In this document: one piece after another, positions 8,380-17,566 of the stretch
How positions within the stretch are numbered: the first letter of the stretch is position 1
Layout of the letters: every line of letters begins with the position of its first letter
Source: M2408 sp040386975
Lineage (GTDB): Bacteria; Bacteroidota; Bacteroidia; Flavobacteriales_D; Crocinitomicaceae
Reading direction: 5' to 3'
NCBI GenBank assembly: GCA_040386975.1
Contig: JAZKEO010000012.1
Coordinates: forward strand, 1 to 64,000
DNA length: 64,000 bases
Translations under genes and position numbers: made by a program
Notes under the pieces: model-generated
What the model saw: the letters and a program-made list of their open reading frames with translations, nothing else
Told to the model about the DNA's origin: nothing
Database searches by the model: none

Positions 8380-9498
8380 TTAGTGCAAATATAACTCTTC
8401 TAGTGAATTTATCATATTAATAACAGAAAATTTTTCTTTGACATTAAGTTGTGCATGATTAACCATACTTTCTCTTAGTTGAATATCTTCAACAACCCTC
8501 TTAATTGCTTTAAATATTAATCCTGAATTCTCATAAGGAACCTCTAAACAATTCACTTCGTCAACCATAATTTCATTTCCAATACCTGATCGAGTAGCAA
8601 TCAAAGGTACTTTAGACAACATACATTCTACGTATGTTTGACCAAAAGCCTCAACACTCACACTAATAGGAACATGAACAAAGACATCAAAAATTTTATA
8701 TAGGTTAACAATATCATATTCAAAAAATACTTTTTGAAAAGATTCAGTAGGAATTTCTTCTAACAATATGTCTATTTCCTTTTCGTATTCGCCAAAAGGA
8801 TTAAATAGCAATAATAAAGCATCTGGATATTCCTCTAGTACAAGCTTAAAAGCAGGTATAATATACTGAATTCCTTTCCAATGTGTTGCTCTAGAAATAA
8901 CCCCAATAACCATTTTTTTCTCTTTGGGATTGTATTTGTTTTTTAAATTATATACTTTTTCAACATCGTAGTTCATGAATTTTTGAGTATCAAATCCATG
9001 CCAAATTTTAATGATTTTGCTTTCTGATAGCTTCTCATCATTAATTAAGACATCAGTAACAACATCTGAAATTGAAACAACTTTGGTCGCTATACGATTA
9101 CAGTATTTATCCAATTTCACCGCTTTTTTATGATATATATGATGAAAGTCAGAATGATGTCTCGTGTAAATTCGAGATTTGATATTTGCTAATTTTGCAG
9201 CAGTTAATCCAATTAAATTTGCTTTAATCAAATGACAATGAATAAGTTCTGATTTAACTTTTTTAAGGATAAAAAAACACTTCCAAATTGCAAACAAAAT
9301 TTTCTTATAACTTTGACATGAAATATGAAAAACTGGTACTTTATTTTCAATTAAAAATTGACTTAAATAAGACTTTTCGCAATTAATAAGGATGAAGGTA
9401 AGATTAATCTTATCCCTATTTATATGCTGAACAATCCATTCAAAAGCTATTGCTTTATCAACATCAGAAACTATATAAGTAACATTTTTTTTCATCAA
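8380..9498 (-). CDS. Glycosyltransferase family 4
   Basis: 372 residues of GT-B layout. The N-terminal half contains LIHCHLIKANLIGLTAAK, and the C-terminal donor-binding half runs VIGVISRATHWKGIQYIIPAF, then FVHVPISVSVEAFGQTYVECMLSKVPLIATRSGIGNEIM, with the E-x7-E type pattern in EAFGQTYVE. It is a retaining sugar transferase of the polysaccharide locus. It overlaps the transglutaminase-like gene upstream by 4 bases (ATGA), so the two are translationally coupled. 64 bases separate it from the amidotransferase gene. Confidence 0.93.
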   Translation of the reverse strand: MMKKNVTYIVSDVDKAIAFEWIVQHINRDKINLTFILINCEKSYLSQFLIENKVPVFHISCQSYKKILFAIWKCFFILKKVKSELIHCHLIKANLIGLTAAKLANIKSRIYTRHHSDFHHIYHKKAVKLDKYCNRIATKVVSISDVVTDVLINDEKLSESKIIKIWHGFDTQKFMNYDVEKVYNLKNKYNPKEKKMVIGVISRATHWKGIQYIIPAFKLVLEEYPDALLLLFNPFGEYEKEIDILLEEIPTESFQKVFFEYDIVNLYKIFDVFVHVPISVSVEAFGQTYVECMLSKVPLIATRSGIGNEIMVDEVNCLEVPYENSGLIFKAIKRVVEDIQLRESMVNHAQLNVKEKFSVINMINSLEELYLH

Positions 9499-10364
9499 TT
9501 CTTTTTATTCAATTTTTGATTGAACCCCTTAATCAACATAATTAATAAAAACAATGGAATTAAGTAAACGAACACCTCTGTTGAATAATGAAGTATTCTC
9601 ATTTTCTTAGCAGGATATGTGTCTATTTCTCCAAATTTAATTTTCGTCATTAATTCTTTAAATACTTCTGGAGTGAATCGATCTCGGTATGCTTCATACA
9701 AAACATCCTTATTTTTAATGAAATAACTCATACTTTTCCTCTCTGTTTTCTCCCCTACGTTCTCCCATTCAGGCTCCATATTAACATCATATAGATGCCA
9801 GTCCCCTTCATAAAACACTTCAACCAAAAAGTGACCTTGGCCTCCCTTTTTCCCCCAACCAATATGCCTTGTCATAATTTTTTTCTCAGCTAATATCTCC
9901 ATAAAAACTATAGATTGTTGGCTACACAACCCTTCAGGATAAGTCATAATATCATCTGGAATAACAATAGCTGAAAAATGATTCCACAAAACCTTACCAG
10001 CAATATGGGATATCCAGTTTTCTGAAACTGAATAACTGGACAAACCATGATAAAATCTATTCTGAACAAAAGATTCTACATTTTGAATATATGTAATTGT
10101 ATCAAACTCTTTACTAGATTTAGACTTAGTTTTCTCAATATAACTTATAGCCTTATCAATCGAATTAATTTTACTTAAATTTAAATCAAATTTTTCAAAA
10201 TTTAAGGGAGAAGGCTTTTTAATTTTTTTTGGTATAAAAAAAGGCGAAATACTTATTAAAAATAAAAAAGCATATATTAATTTACGATTATTTTGTAGTG
10301 TTTTTTTTAAATTTTTCATTTTATAAATTAAGCTAAATTTCGCAGTAAAACTATTCTTACCCAC
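9495..10364 (-). CDS. Membrane-anchored transglutaminase-like protein
   Basis: 289 residues. One membrane segment near the N terminus (residues 29-45, LIYAFLFLISISPFFIP) and one near the C terminus (residues 263-283) flank an extracytoplasmic domain. That domain has the papain-like Cys-His-Asp order of transglutaminase folds: Cys in EGLCSQQS, His in GQGHFLVEV, Asp in WHLYDVN. The actual start may be Met16 (MKNLKKTL), which gives a more usual signal anchor. It is coupled to the GT4 gene. Its substrate is unknown; an amide-modifying or peptidase role on exported glycan or protein is a guess from context. Confidence 0.7.
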   Translation of the reverse strand: MGKNSFTAKFSLIYKMKNLKKTLQNNRKLIYAFLFLISISPFFIPKKIKKPSPLNFEKFDLNLSKINSIDKAISYIEKTKSKSSKEFDTITYIQNVESFVQNRFYHGLSSYSVSENWISHIAGKVLWNHFSAIVIPDDIMTYPEGLCSQQSIVFMEILAEKKIMTRHIGWGKKGGQGHFLVEVFYEGDWHLYDVNMEPEWENVGEKTERKSMSYFIKNKDVLYEAYRDRFTPEVFKELMTKIKFGEIDTYPAKKMRILHYSTEVFVYLIPLFLLIMLIKGFNQKLNKKN

Positions 10365-10392
10365 TTTTTTAAAACAGAAACAGGGTCAGTAA

Positions 10393-11286
10393 TTATTTAA
10401 TTTTAAAAAAAATATTTTTCATTAAAATAAGCATTCTTAAATTAAAAAACAAAATAGGATACTTAATGACACTTTTAAGAACCATTTTAAAAGCTTTTGC
10501 TCTATCTCCCGCTTCAAAATATCCATTAGCAACAAGAATCCTACTTGACCAATAAAATATTTTTAATTCTTGACTACTTAAATTAAGTTTAGATTTTAAA
10601 ATGCCATAAATAAACTCTACCCTATTCTCCAATGCTTTTGGATTAAATTGTTTCATTGTACGGTTTTCGTGATCTACAATGAAGCAATTTACCTTATCAA
10701 TCATAGCAATAGACTTCTCACTATTGAGAATTTCAATCCAATACAACCAATCTTCACTACCTATAATTACACTATCCTCGTTAAAACGAAATTTCTCATA
10801 TATTTTTTTTGATATAAATACTCCAATACATGCTAAAAAATTCCCAATTAATATTTGCTTAAAAGGATTGTTTAAATCAACCCTAGGTTGGAAATAAGGT
10901 ATTTTCAAACCTTTTTCATCAACATATGAATGTCGATTAAATACAATATTTGATGTACTTTTTGTTCTTGTTAAAAATTCTGCCATATCACTCAAACAAG
11001 ATTCCCCCATTAAATCATCTGAATCTAAGAAAGTAACATAATCCCCAGTGGCATGATCCATACCAGTATTCCTAGACTTTGATCTCTCAAAATTACTTTG
11101 GTGCTCAATAAATTTAATTTTTTTGGATTCAATAAAAGGTAACAAAACTTCTTTTGTATTGTCTGTAGAGCAATTGTCAACAATAATAATTTCAAACTTA
11201 TTATACTTTTGATCAAAAACACTTTTTAAAGTCTTTTCGATTAAATCAGCTCGATTATAGGTTGGTATAATAATAGAAAAATACAA
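10393..11286 (-). CDS. Glycosyltransferase family 2 (paralogue of 4612-5496)
   Basis: 297 residues with the GT-A signature FSIIIPTYNRADLIEKTLKS, the FLDSDD metal-binding motif and GSEDWLYW. It aligns end to end with the gene at 4612-5496, including the FLACIGVFI block. The start codon at 11286 is TTG, at the position where the paralogue has ATG, and no in-frame ATG lies upstream before a stop. It heads the minus-strand operon that runs to the HisF-like gene. Confidence 0.9.
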   Translation of the reverse strand: MYFSIIIPTYNRADLIEKTLKSVFDQKYNKFEIIIVDNCSTDNTKEVLLPFIESKKIKFIEHQSNFERSKSRNTGMDHATGDYVTFLDSDDLMGESCLSDMAEFLTRTKSTSNIVFNRHSYVDEKGLKIPYFQPRVDLNNPFKQILIGNFLACIGVFISKKIYEKFRFNEDSVIIGSEDWLYWIEILNSEKSIAMIDKVNCFIVDHENRTMKQFNPKALENRVEFIYGILKSKLNLSSQELKIFYWSSRILVANGYFEAGDRAKAFKMVLKSVIKYPILFFNLRMLILMKNIFFKIK

Positions 11287-11314
11287 TATATGATATTTTT
11301 TTTAAAAACGTGAA

Positions 11315-11322
11315 CAAATTTA
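11315..11322 (-). promoter_or_regulatory. Candidate -7 element (TAAATTTG)
   Basis: The minus strand matches TAnnTTTG 29 bases before the GT2 start at 11286. No convincing -33 TTG is seen. It forms a divergent promoter region with the element at 11365. Confidence 0.3.
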
Positions 11323-11364
11323 TAAAAATTATTAAAATAAATTAATATTTTTTATAATAATTGA

Positions 11365-11372
11365 TACTTTTG
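11365..11372 (+). promoter_or_regulatory. Candidate -7 element (TACTTTTG) for asnB
   Basis: TACTTTTG fits TAnnTTTG and ends 20 bases before the asnB start codon. The -33 region is AT-rich without a clear TTG. Confidence 0.4.
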
Positions 11373-11392
11373 TTTCTTTTACAAAAATAGAT

Positions 11393-13282
11393 ATGTGTGG
11401 AATTTCAGGGTATGTTGATTACGGTTCAAATATTTCGTCAGAAATTTTAGAAAAAATGACTAATATCATGAGCCATCGAGGACCTGATGGTTTTGACACT
11501 TATATTCACACTAGTGATTCTTTCTGTATTGGCTTAGGTCATAGAAGACTTTCAATAATTGAATTATCTGATGGAGGAAAACAACCAATGCACTTTAATA
11601 ACATAAGTATAACTTTTAATGGTGAGATTTACAATTTTAAAGAAATCAAGCAAGAGCTAATTGAACTAGGGCATCAATTCAATAGTAATTCTGACACTGA
11701 AGTTATACTACACGCTTATAAAGAATGGGGAATAAAAGCAATTAATCGTTTTATAGGAATGTTTGCTTTTGTTATTTTTGATGCAAAACTCAATAAACTA
11801 TTTCTAGTACGTGATAGAGCGGGTGTGAAACCTCTCTTTTTCTACAAACAAAATAACCTTTTATTGTTTGCATCAGAATTAAAGGCTTTTCACGAAAATC
11901 CATTTTTTGAAAAAAAAATTGATTTAAATTCTGTAGCAATGTTCATGCAATATGGAAATGTTCCAAGTCCATTTACCATTTTTCAAAACACTTTTAAAGT
12001 TAAAGCAGGATATTACATTGAAATCGATTTAAATAGTAAAGAGTCAAAAGAAATTTGCTATTGGGATGTTAGCCATTTTTATTCTTTACCCAAACTTAAC
12101 ATTTCACTTAGCGAAGCTAAAATAAGAACAACAGAACTTCTTAAGTCTGCTTTTAACTATCGAATGGTAGCCGACGTACCAATTGGAATATTTTTAAGTG
12201 GTGGTTATGATAGCTCTTGCGTAACAGCAATTTTGAAAGAAGAATTTGAAAATTTAAACACTTTCACAATTGGATTTCAAGATAAATTTAGAGATGAAGC
12301 ACCTGAAGCTAAAAAAATAGCGGATTATTTAGGAACTAACCATACCGAATTATATTGTACAGAAAAGGAACTATTGGATTTAATTGATGATTTACCTTTT
12401 TATTATGATGAACCTTTCGGAGACTCAAGTGCTATTCCAACAATTCTAGTGAGTAAATTGGCTAAAAATCATGTTACTGTTGCTCTAAGTGCTGATGGAG
12501 GAGATGAATTATTCGCAGGATATTATAAATATCAAGATTTTTTCAAAATTAAATCTAAATTAGATAAAATACCTAAATTCATCTTAAAGTTTTCATATAG
12601 GATTCTTAACATTATTCCTCCTCATCGAATTCCATTTTTTAAGAATAAATACAACTTCAAAAATCGATATGAAAAGCTAAAAAACATTCTTAAAAACCCT
12701 TCAAACGAAAGTATTTTAGACACACTTAACCAACAATTCACCGATAAGCAAGTTGTTAAGTTATTTAATCACACTATTAAACTTCAACCCATTTTTTTCA
12801 ATAAGCAATCCTCTTATTCTTCCCCTTTATCTTACGCTTTATCAGCTGATTATCAAACATACATGAACGATGATATTCTTCAAAAAGTTGATAGAGCCTC
12901 TATGAGCGTTTCCTTAGAGGGAAGGGAGCCATTTATTGATCATCGAATTGTAGAGTTTGTAGCTCAACTTCCTGATGAGTATAAATTCAATAATGGCACA
13001 AAAAAATATTTACTTAAAGAAATAGTCCACGACTACATTCCGAAAGACCTAATGGAAAGACCAAAAAAAGGATTTGCCATACCTCTTGTTGATTGGCTGA
13101 AAAATGACCTAAAGGAAAAAGTAGAAGAATATATCAACGAAGAAAATATCACCTCTCAAAACATATTTAATTGGGAGGAAATAAACAAAATAAAAGAAGA
13201 GTTTTACCAAGGAAAATCAGAACACGACATGAAGCTTTGGTATATTTTAATGTTTCAAATGTGGTATAAAAAATGGATGTAA
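11393..13282 (+). CDS. asnB: Asparagine synthase (glutamine-hydrolysing) family protein
   Basis: 629 residues. Cys2 after the initiator (MCGISGY) is the glutaminase nucleophile; RHRGPDG-like (SHRGPDG) and FNGEIYN motifs complete the N-terminal amidotransferase domain. The synthetase domain starts around residue 250 with the PP-loop FLSGGYDSSCVTA (usual consensus SGGLDSS) and ends with RPKKGFAIPL. Genes of this family inside polysaccharide loci often amidate a uronic or amino sugar, so it may not make free asparagine. It overlaps the downstream glycosyltransferase by 10 bases. Confidence 0.93.
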   Translation: MCGISGYVDYGSNISSEILEKMTNIMSHRGPDGFDTYIHTSDSFCIGLGHRRLSIIELSDGGKQPMHFNNISITFNGEIYNFKEIKQELIELGHQFNSNSDTEVILHAYKEWGIKAINRFIGMFAFVIFDAKLNKLFLVRDRAGVKPLFFYKQNNLLLFASELKAFHENPFFEKKIDLNSVAMFMQYGNVPSPFTIFQNTFKVKAGYYIEIDLNSKESKEICYWDVSHFYSLPKLNISLSEAKIRTTELLKSAFNYRMVADVPIGIFLSGGYDSSCVTAILKEEFENLNTFTIGFQDKFRDEAPEAKKIADYLGTNHTELYCTEKELLDLIDDLPFYYDEPFGDSSAIPTILVSKLAKNHVTVALSADGGDELFAGYYKYQDFFKIKSKLDKIPKFILKFSYRILNIIPPHRIPFFKNKYNFKNRYEKLKNILKNPSNESILDTLNQQFTDKQVVKLFNHTIKLQPIFFNKQSSYSSPLSYALSADYQTYMNDDILQKVDRASMSVSLEGREPFIDHRIVEFVAQLPDEYKFNNGTKKYLLKEIVHDYIPKDLMERPKKGFAIPLVDWLKNDLKEKVEEYINEENITSQNIFNWEEINKIKEEFYQGKSEHDMKLWYILMFQMWYKKWM

Positions 13283-14523
13283 AAAAGAAAAATGTCTTAT
13301 ACATTTCTTACGATGGTATGACTGACGCCCTTGGGCAATCACAAGTTTTACCCTATTTATTTGGACTGAGCGAACTCGAATATACGATTCATTTAATAAG
13401 TTTTGAAAAAAAAGAACAGTTTTCTATTCTAAATAAGGAAATTTCTTCCTTATGTCAACAAAACAACATCACTTGGCATCCATTAAAATATACTAAAAAA
13501 CCACCTGTTTTTTCAACTATGTGGGATTTATTTAGGATGTCACAAAAAGCAAAAAAATTACAGCGCCAATATTCATTCTCTTTAGTTCATTGTAGAAGTT
13601 ATTTACCAGGAATGGTTGGTCTAAGTTTAAAACGAAAATTTGGTGTGAAATTTTTGTTTGACATGAGAGGATTTTGGGCTGATGAACGCGTTGATGGTGG
13701 ACAATGGAATTTAAATCAATGGATTTTCAAAAAAGTATATCAATTTTTCAAAAAACAGGAATTAGATCTTTTTTCAAATTGTGATGAATGTGTTTCATTG
13801 ACCGAAAATGGAAAAAGAGAGCTTTTAACATGGAAACTCAATAGAAATGATAAACTAACTGTTAATGTCATTCCTTGCTGTGTTGACCTTAATCATTTCG
13901 ACTACAACAGAATTAAAGATGAAGAAAAGACAAGCTATTTAAAAAAATACAATATTCAAGCTGATGACATTGTTATCTGTTATCTAGGAAGTTTAAGTAC
14001 GGTTTACATGTTTAAAGAAGTTCTTGATTTAATTTCAAAAATAGAAGAAAAATATAATAATTATAAATTTTTAATTTTCACACATGAAGATCAGAGCTTG
14101 GTAAAAAAATACATATCTCAATCTGATATTAAAAAAGTTGATCACATTCATATTGATTCTCTTAAAAGAGCCCAAGTACCAATTGCCTTAAGTCTTTGTT
14201 CATTCTCTATTTTTTTCTGTAAACCATCTTATCCGAGAAAAGGTACAAGCCCAACTCGATTAGCTGAATTAATAGCTTGTGGCGTTAGTGTGATTTCTAA
14301 TAAAGACATTGGAGACTCTGAGGAACACATAAAAGAAAATAATTTAGGTTATGTTTTCGACGATTTTAAAAATGCAAATTTCAACCGCTTTTTAGAGGAT
14401 TTTGATTTGAATAAAGATTTTTCAAAAAGTGAATTACGTTTAGTTTCAGAAAAACTATTCAGTTTAGAAGATGGAGTAAAAAAATACGCTGCAATTTACA
14501 AACGAATATTAGATAGAATCTAG
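13273..14523 (+). CDS. Glycosyltransferase family 4
   Basis: 416 residues, GT-B fold. The N-terminal domain opens with NVLYISYDGMTDALGQSQVLPYL, a signature of a GT4 subgroup common in Bacteroidota capsule loci, and includes FLFDMRGFWADERVDGG. The donor domain has VICYLGSLSTVYMFKE and KPSYPRKGTSPTRLAELIACG. It overlaps asnB by 10 bases and is expected to be co-transcribed. It converges with the methyltransferase gene 5 bases downstream. Confidence 0.92.
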   Translation: MDVKKKNVLYISYDGMTDALGQSQVLPYLFGLSELEYTIHLISFEKKEQFSILNKEISSLCQQNNITWHPLKYTKKPPVFSTMWDLFRMSQKAKKLQRQYSFSLVHCRSYLPGMVGLSLKRKFGVKFLFDMRGFWADERVDGGQWNLNQWIFKKVYQFFKKQELDLFSNCDECVSLTENGKRELLTWKLNRNDKLTVNVIPCCVDLNHFDYNRIKDEEKTSYLKKYNIQADDIVICYLGSLSTVYMFKEVLDLISKIEEKYNNYKFLIFTHEDQSLVKKYISQSDIKKVDHIHIDSLKRAQVPIALSLCSFSIFFCKPSYPRKGTSPTRLAELIACGVSVISNKDIGDSEEHIKENNLGYVFDDFKNANFNRFLEDFDLNKDFSKSELRLVSEKLFSLEDGVKKYAAIYKRILDRI

Positions 14524-14528
14524 CATAG

Positions 14529-15452
14529 TTATTTTTTCAACCAAATACAAAATTGCATACCGCTATTTGTCCATTTCATATAAGGAATAACGATAGGATT
14601 TAAAATTCTTGGCAAATAAGTTTCTCCAACAAAGTACTCATAATGAGCTATTTGGTAATTGTTAACTTTTGAATGTTCAATAAACGATTTTAAACTAAAT
14701 TCAAACAAATGATATGGCTCATGCATTGGACTAATATTACTAACGTAATCAGTTCCTATAATTTTAAAATAAAGGTTGAAAAATTTACTTGTTAACCAAT
14801 TAGAAGAAGGTACTTCAATGTAAATTAACCCACCAGGTTTCAACCATTTTATTGCTTTAATCAAAGAATCTGAAGGATTGTACAAATGTTCCAAAACAGC
14901 ACCAAAAGAAATAAAATCAAAACTATTTTCGTCATATTCAATTGTTTCAATTTGACCTAATCTAAGTTTCTCCTCTGATATTCCCATTTTAGAAATCGCC
15001 ATTTTTCGAAAATCTTCTGATGGTTCAAAGCCATATGAATCAAATCCAGCTTTATCAAGTGTTATCATTGATTTCCCAATACCAGCGCCTATATCTAAAG
15101 CTTTCATTCCTGGTTTAATTTCGAAAATTTTCTTTAATTTATCTATTTCATTTTGAAAGTAATTATCGTCTGTCGAGAAATAATTTTTTTCTTTCCAATA
15201 GCTTTCTGGTGGAACACCATAATGATCTTCAATACTTTCTGGTATAGGTTGAGGATTAGAAAAAATAAGTTGACATTTTTTACATCTAATTATCGTTGTC
15301 GTGATCCCTATTTTATTTCTTGGATTTTTACCTTGTGATTGGTTTAATCTTTTACCTAAAATTTTATGATATTCTTTGGTAGAATTACACATGTTACATT
15401 CATCCAAATAATCAAATGAATATTTTATTGTTTTTTTTTTCGTATTAGGCAC
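14529..15452 (-). CDS. Class I SAM-dependent methyltransferase with N-terminal zinc ribbon
   Basis: 307 residues. The N-terminal 55 residues carry two cysteine pairs (CNMC and CKKC, followed by QLIFSNPQP), a zinc-ribbon lead typical of the sugar C- or O-methyltransferases of LPS loci. The SAM motif I is ALDIGAGIGKSM, and the FISFGAVLEHL and PGGLIYIEVP motifs follow. It resembles the partial gene at the window start. The methylated sugar is not known. It stands alone on the minus strand between two plus-strand transcription units. Confidence 0.88.
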   Translation of the reverse strand: MPNTKKKTIKYSFDYLDECNMCNSTKEYHKILGKRLNQSQGKNPRNKIGITTTIIRCKKCQLIFSNPQPIPESIEDHYGVPPESYWKEKNYFSTDDNYFQNEIDKLKKIFEIKPGMKALDIGAGIGKSMITLDKAGFDSYGFEPSEDFRKMAISKMGISEEKLRLGQIETIEYDENSFDFISFGAVLEHLYNPSDSLIKAIKWLKPGGLIYIEVPSSNWLTSKFFNLYFKIIGTDYVSNISPMHEPYHLFEFSLKSFIEHSKVNNYQIAHYEYFVGETYLPRILNPIVIPYMKWTNSGMQFCIWLKK

Positions 15453-15513
15453 TATTCTAAATATTTATTTGGTAAAAATAAACTTTTTATAGGATTAAAC
15501 TGATATAATTAAC

Positions 15514-15521
15514 CAAAAATA
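15514..15521 (-). promoter_or_regulatory. Candidate -7 element (TATTTTTG)
   Basis: The minus strand reads TATTTTTG 62 bases before the methyltransferase start at 15452. It lies in the 96-base divergent gap to the gene at 15549. Confidence 0.3.
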
Positions 15522-15548
15522 TTTTAAATTTACCATTTAAAATAAAAT

Positions 15549-16460
15549 ATGTTTCTAAAATATTCACAGAGTCAAAATAAAGAAATTTTTGTTGGACAAA
15601 ATAAAACGATTTTCTCATTTACTAATGAAAATGAAAGCAACTTAGACGAAAAAACTGTATCTTCATTTGGAGAAGAATGGCTAAAATTTGATTCATTTAC
15701 AGAACAAGAGATCAAAGTCGCTGGAGATCAATATTTTGATATTGTAGAAGAAACTATACTAAACAACGAATCTACTGTACTTGATTTAGGTTGTGGAACA
15801 GGTCGTTGGACAAAATATGTCGCAAACAAGGTGAAAATTGTTGAAGCAGTTGACCCAAGTGAAGCTGTTCTTGCTGCTTCTAAATTAATTGGAGATATTC
15901 CTAATGTCAGAATTACTCAAGCGAGTGTGAGTAATATCCCTTTTGATGATGAAAGTTTTGACTTCATTATTTGTTTAGGAGTCTTACATCATATTCCAGA
16001 CACGCAACAAGCTTTAAGTGATTTGTGTAAAAAGCTAAAGAAGAATGGGCATATACTTTTGTATTTATATTATAGCTTAGACAATAGAGGCACATTTTAT
16101 AAATTTATATTTCACAGTTCAACACTTATTAGAAAACTAGTATCTAAATTTCCTCAAGGTCTCAAAAAATTCACTTGCGATGTTATTGCTGTTTTGGTAT
16201 ATATGCCTTTGGTTCTTTTAACAAGATTTTTACAAGTAATTTTTGGACAAAAAAAATGGATTAACAAAATTCCTCTCTCATACTATAAAGATAAGTCTTT
16301 CAATATCATTAGAAACGATGCATTAGATCGCTTTGGAACTCCTTTGGAACAACGGTTTTCTAAAGATGAAATTAAAACCTTATTGAGAAATGCTGGGGTT
16401 TCAGAAACTCAATTTTCTGATAACGAGCCTTATTGGCATGTATTAGGCAAAAAAGTATAG
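15549..16460 (+). CDS. Class I SAM-dependent methyltransferase
   Basis: 303 residues. The core has VLDLGCGTGRWTKYV (motif I), VEAVDPSEAVL (acidic end of strand 2) and FDFIICLGVLHHIPDTQQAL (motif post-II), the ubiE/Methyltransf_11 pattern. Around residues 180-230 a hydrophobic stretch (FHSSTLIRKLV, VIAVLVYMPLVLLTRFL) may lie on the membrane, which would fit a lipid- or glycolipid-linked acceptor. It is followed 11 bases later by a glycosyltransferase in the same direction. Confidence 0.88.
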   Translation: MFLKYSQSQNKEIFVGQNKTIFSFTNENESNLDEKTVSSFGEEWLKFDSFTEQEIKVAGDQYFDIVEETILNNESTVLDLGCGTGRWTKYVANKVKIVEAVDPSEAVLAASKLIGDIPNVRITQASVSNIPFDDESFDFIICLGVLHHIPDTQQALSDLCKKLKKNGHILLYLYYSLDNRGTFYKFIFHSSTLIRKLVSKFPQGLKKFTCDVIAVLVYMPLVLLTRFLQVIFGQKKWINKIPLSYYKDKSFNIIRNDALDRFGTPLEQRFSKDEIKTLLRNAGVSETQFSDNEPYWHVLGKKV

Positions 16461-16471
16461 CATCAATTAAA

Positions 16472-17566
16472 ATGAAAAGACAAAAATTATTAGTTGTTTG
16501 TCCATTTCCTGTAAATGAGGTTCCAGGACAACGCTTAAAATATGAACAATATTTTGATTCATGGAAAGAAGCTGGGTTTGACATTACTGTCAAATCATTT
16601 ATTTCTGAAAAATTCATGCGAATACTCTACCAACCAGGAAATATTCATTTGAAATTTTTATACACCTTAGCTGGATATTTTAACAGAATAAAATTACTTT
16701 TTTCGATACGAAAATTTGATTTGGTGTATTCATTTTTATGGGTGACACCATTTGGCCCTCCTGTTTTTGAAAGTTTGTTAGCTAGTTTATCTAAAAAGCT
16801 AATTTACGATATCGACGATTTAGTCTTTTTAAAACATGAAAGCAAAGCAAACCGTTTTATTTCATTTTTAAAAGGAAAATCAAAACCAATTTATTTAATG
16901 AAACAAGCAGATCATGTAATTACATGCACACCCTACCTAGATGAATTTGTTAAGCAATATAATTCTAATACAACCGATATCTCAAGTACTGTTGATACTG
17001 ATTCTAGATATATCCCAAAGAATGAATTTAAAAACAATCATCAGCTAATTATTGGTTGGAGTGGGAGTCATAGTACTTCAAAGTATTTATACCTTTTAAA
17101 AGAAGTTTTACAAGATTTGGCCAAAGAAGTTGACTTCAAGCTTATTGTCATGGGAGATAAAACTTTTCAAATTGAAGGAGTTAACATTGAAGCCTTTGAA
17201 TGGAAAGAAAGTATTGAAATTTCAACGCTTCAGCGCTTTGATATTGGTCTTTACCCTCTTCCTTTTGAAGAATGGGTTTTAGGTAAAAGTGGACTTAAAG
17301 CAATTCAGTATATGGCTTTAGGTATTCCAACAATCGCTACAGAAATTGGAACCATACATCGTGTTATCAGTCATACATTAAATGGTTATTTAATTCCTGA
17401 GAATAACAAACTTTTATGGAAAAAATTCATTTTAGACCTAATGAGTGATGAGACTCTTAGAAAACAAATTGGTCATGAAGCTAGAACAAAAATTGTTAAT
17501 GAATTTTCTATAAAAGCAAATAAAGATAAATATTTAGAGATTTTTTATAGATTAATCAAATCTTAA
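16472..17566 (+). CDS. Glycosyltransferase family 4-like
   Basis: 364 residues from the ATG at 16472. A longer reading frame begins at 16433 but overlaps the preceding gene and adds 13 residues with no family resemblance, so the shorter start (MKRQKLLVVCPFPVNEVPGQ) is preferred. Features are KLIYDIDDLVFLKH, LIIGWSGSHSTSKYL at the donor domain start, and PLPFEEWVLGKSGLKAIQYMALGIPTIAT, the usual donor-binding C-terminal block. Its 3' end overlaps the convergent membrane-protein gene by 15 bases. Confidence 0.9.
   Translation: MKRQKLLVVCPFPVNEVPGQRLKYEQYFDSWKEAGFDITVKSFISEKFMRILYQPGNIHLKFLYTLAGYFNRIKLLFSIRKFDLVYSFLWVTPFGPPVFESLLASLSKKLIYDIDDLVFLKHESKANRFISFLKGKSKPIYLMKQADHVITCTPYLDEFVKQYNSNTTDISSTVDTDSRYIPKNEFKNNHQLIIGWSGSHSTSKYLYLLKEVLQDLAKEVDFKLIVMGDKTFQIEGVNIEAFEWKESIEISTLQRFDIGLYPLPFEEWVLGKSGLKAIQYMALGIPTIATEIGTIHRVISHTLNGYLIPENNKLLWKKFILDLMSDETLRKQIGHEARTKIVNEFSIKANKDKYLEIFYRLIKS

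Noticed and set aside
16433..16471. Longer start for the glycosyltransferase at 16472
   Set aside because: It overlaps the preceding gene and adds residues without family similarity.
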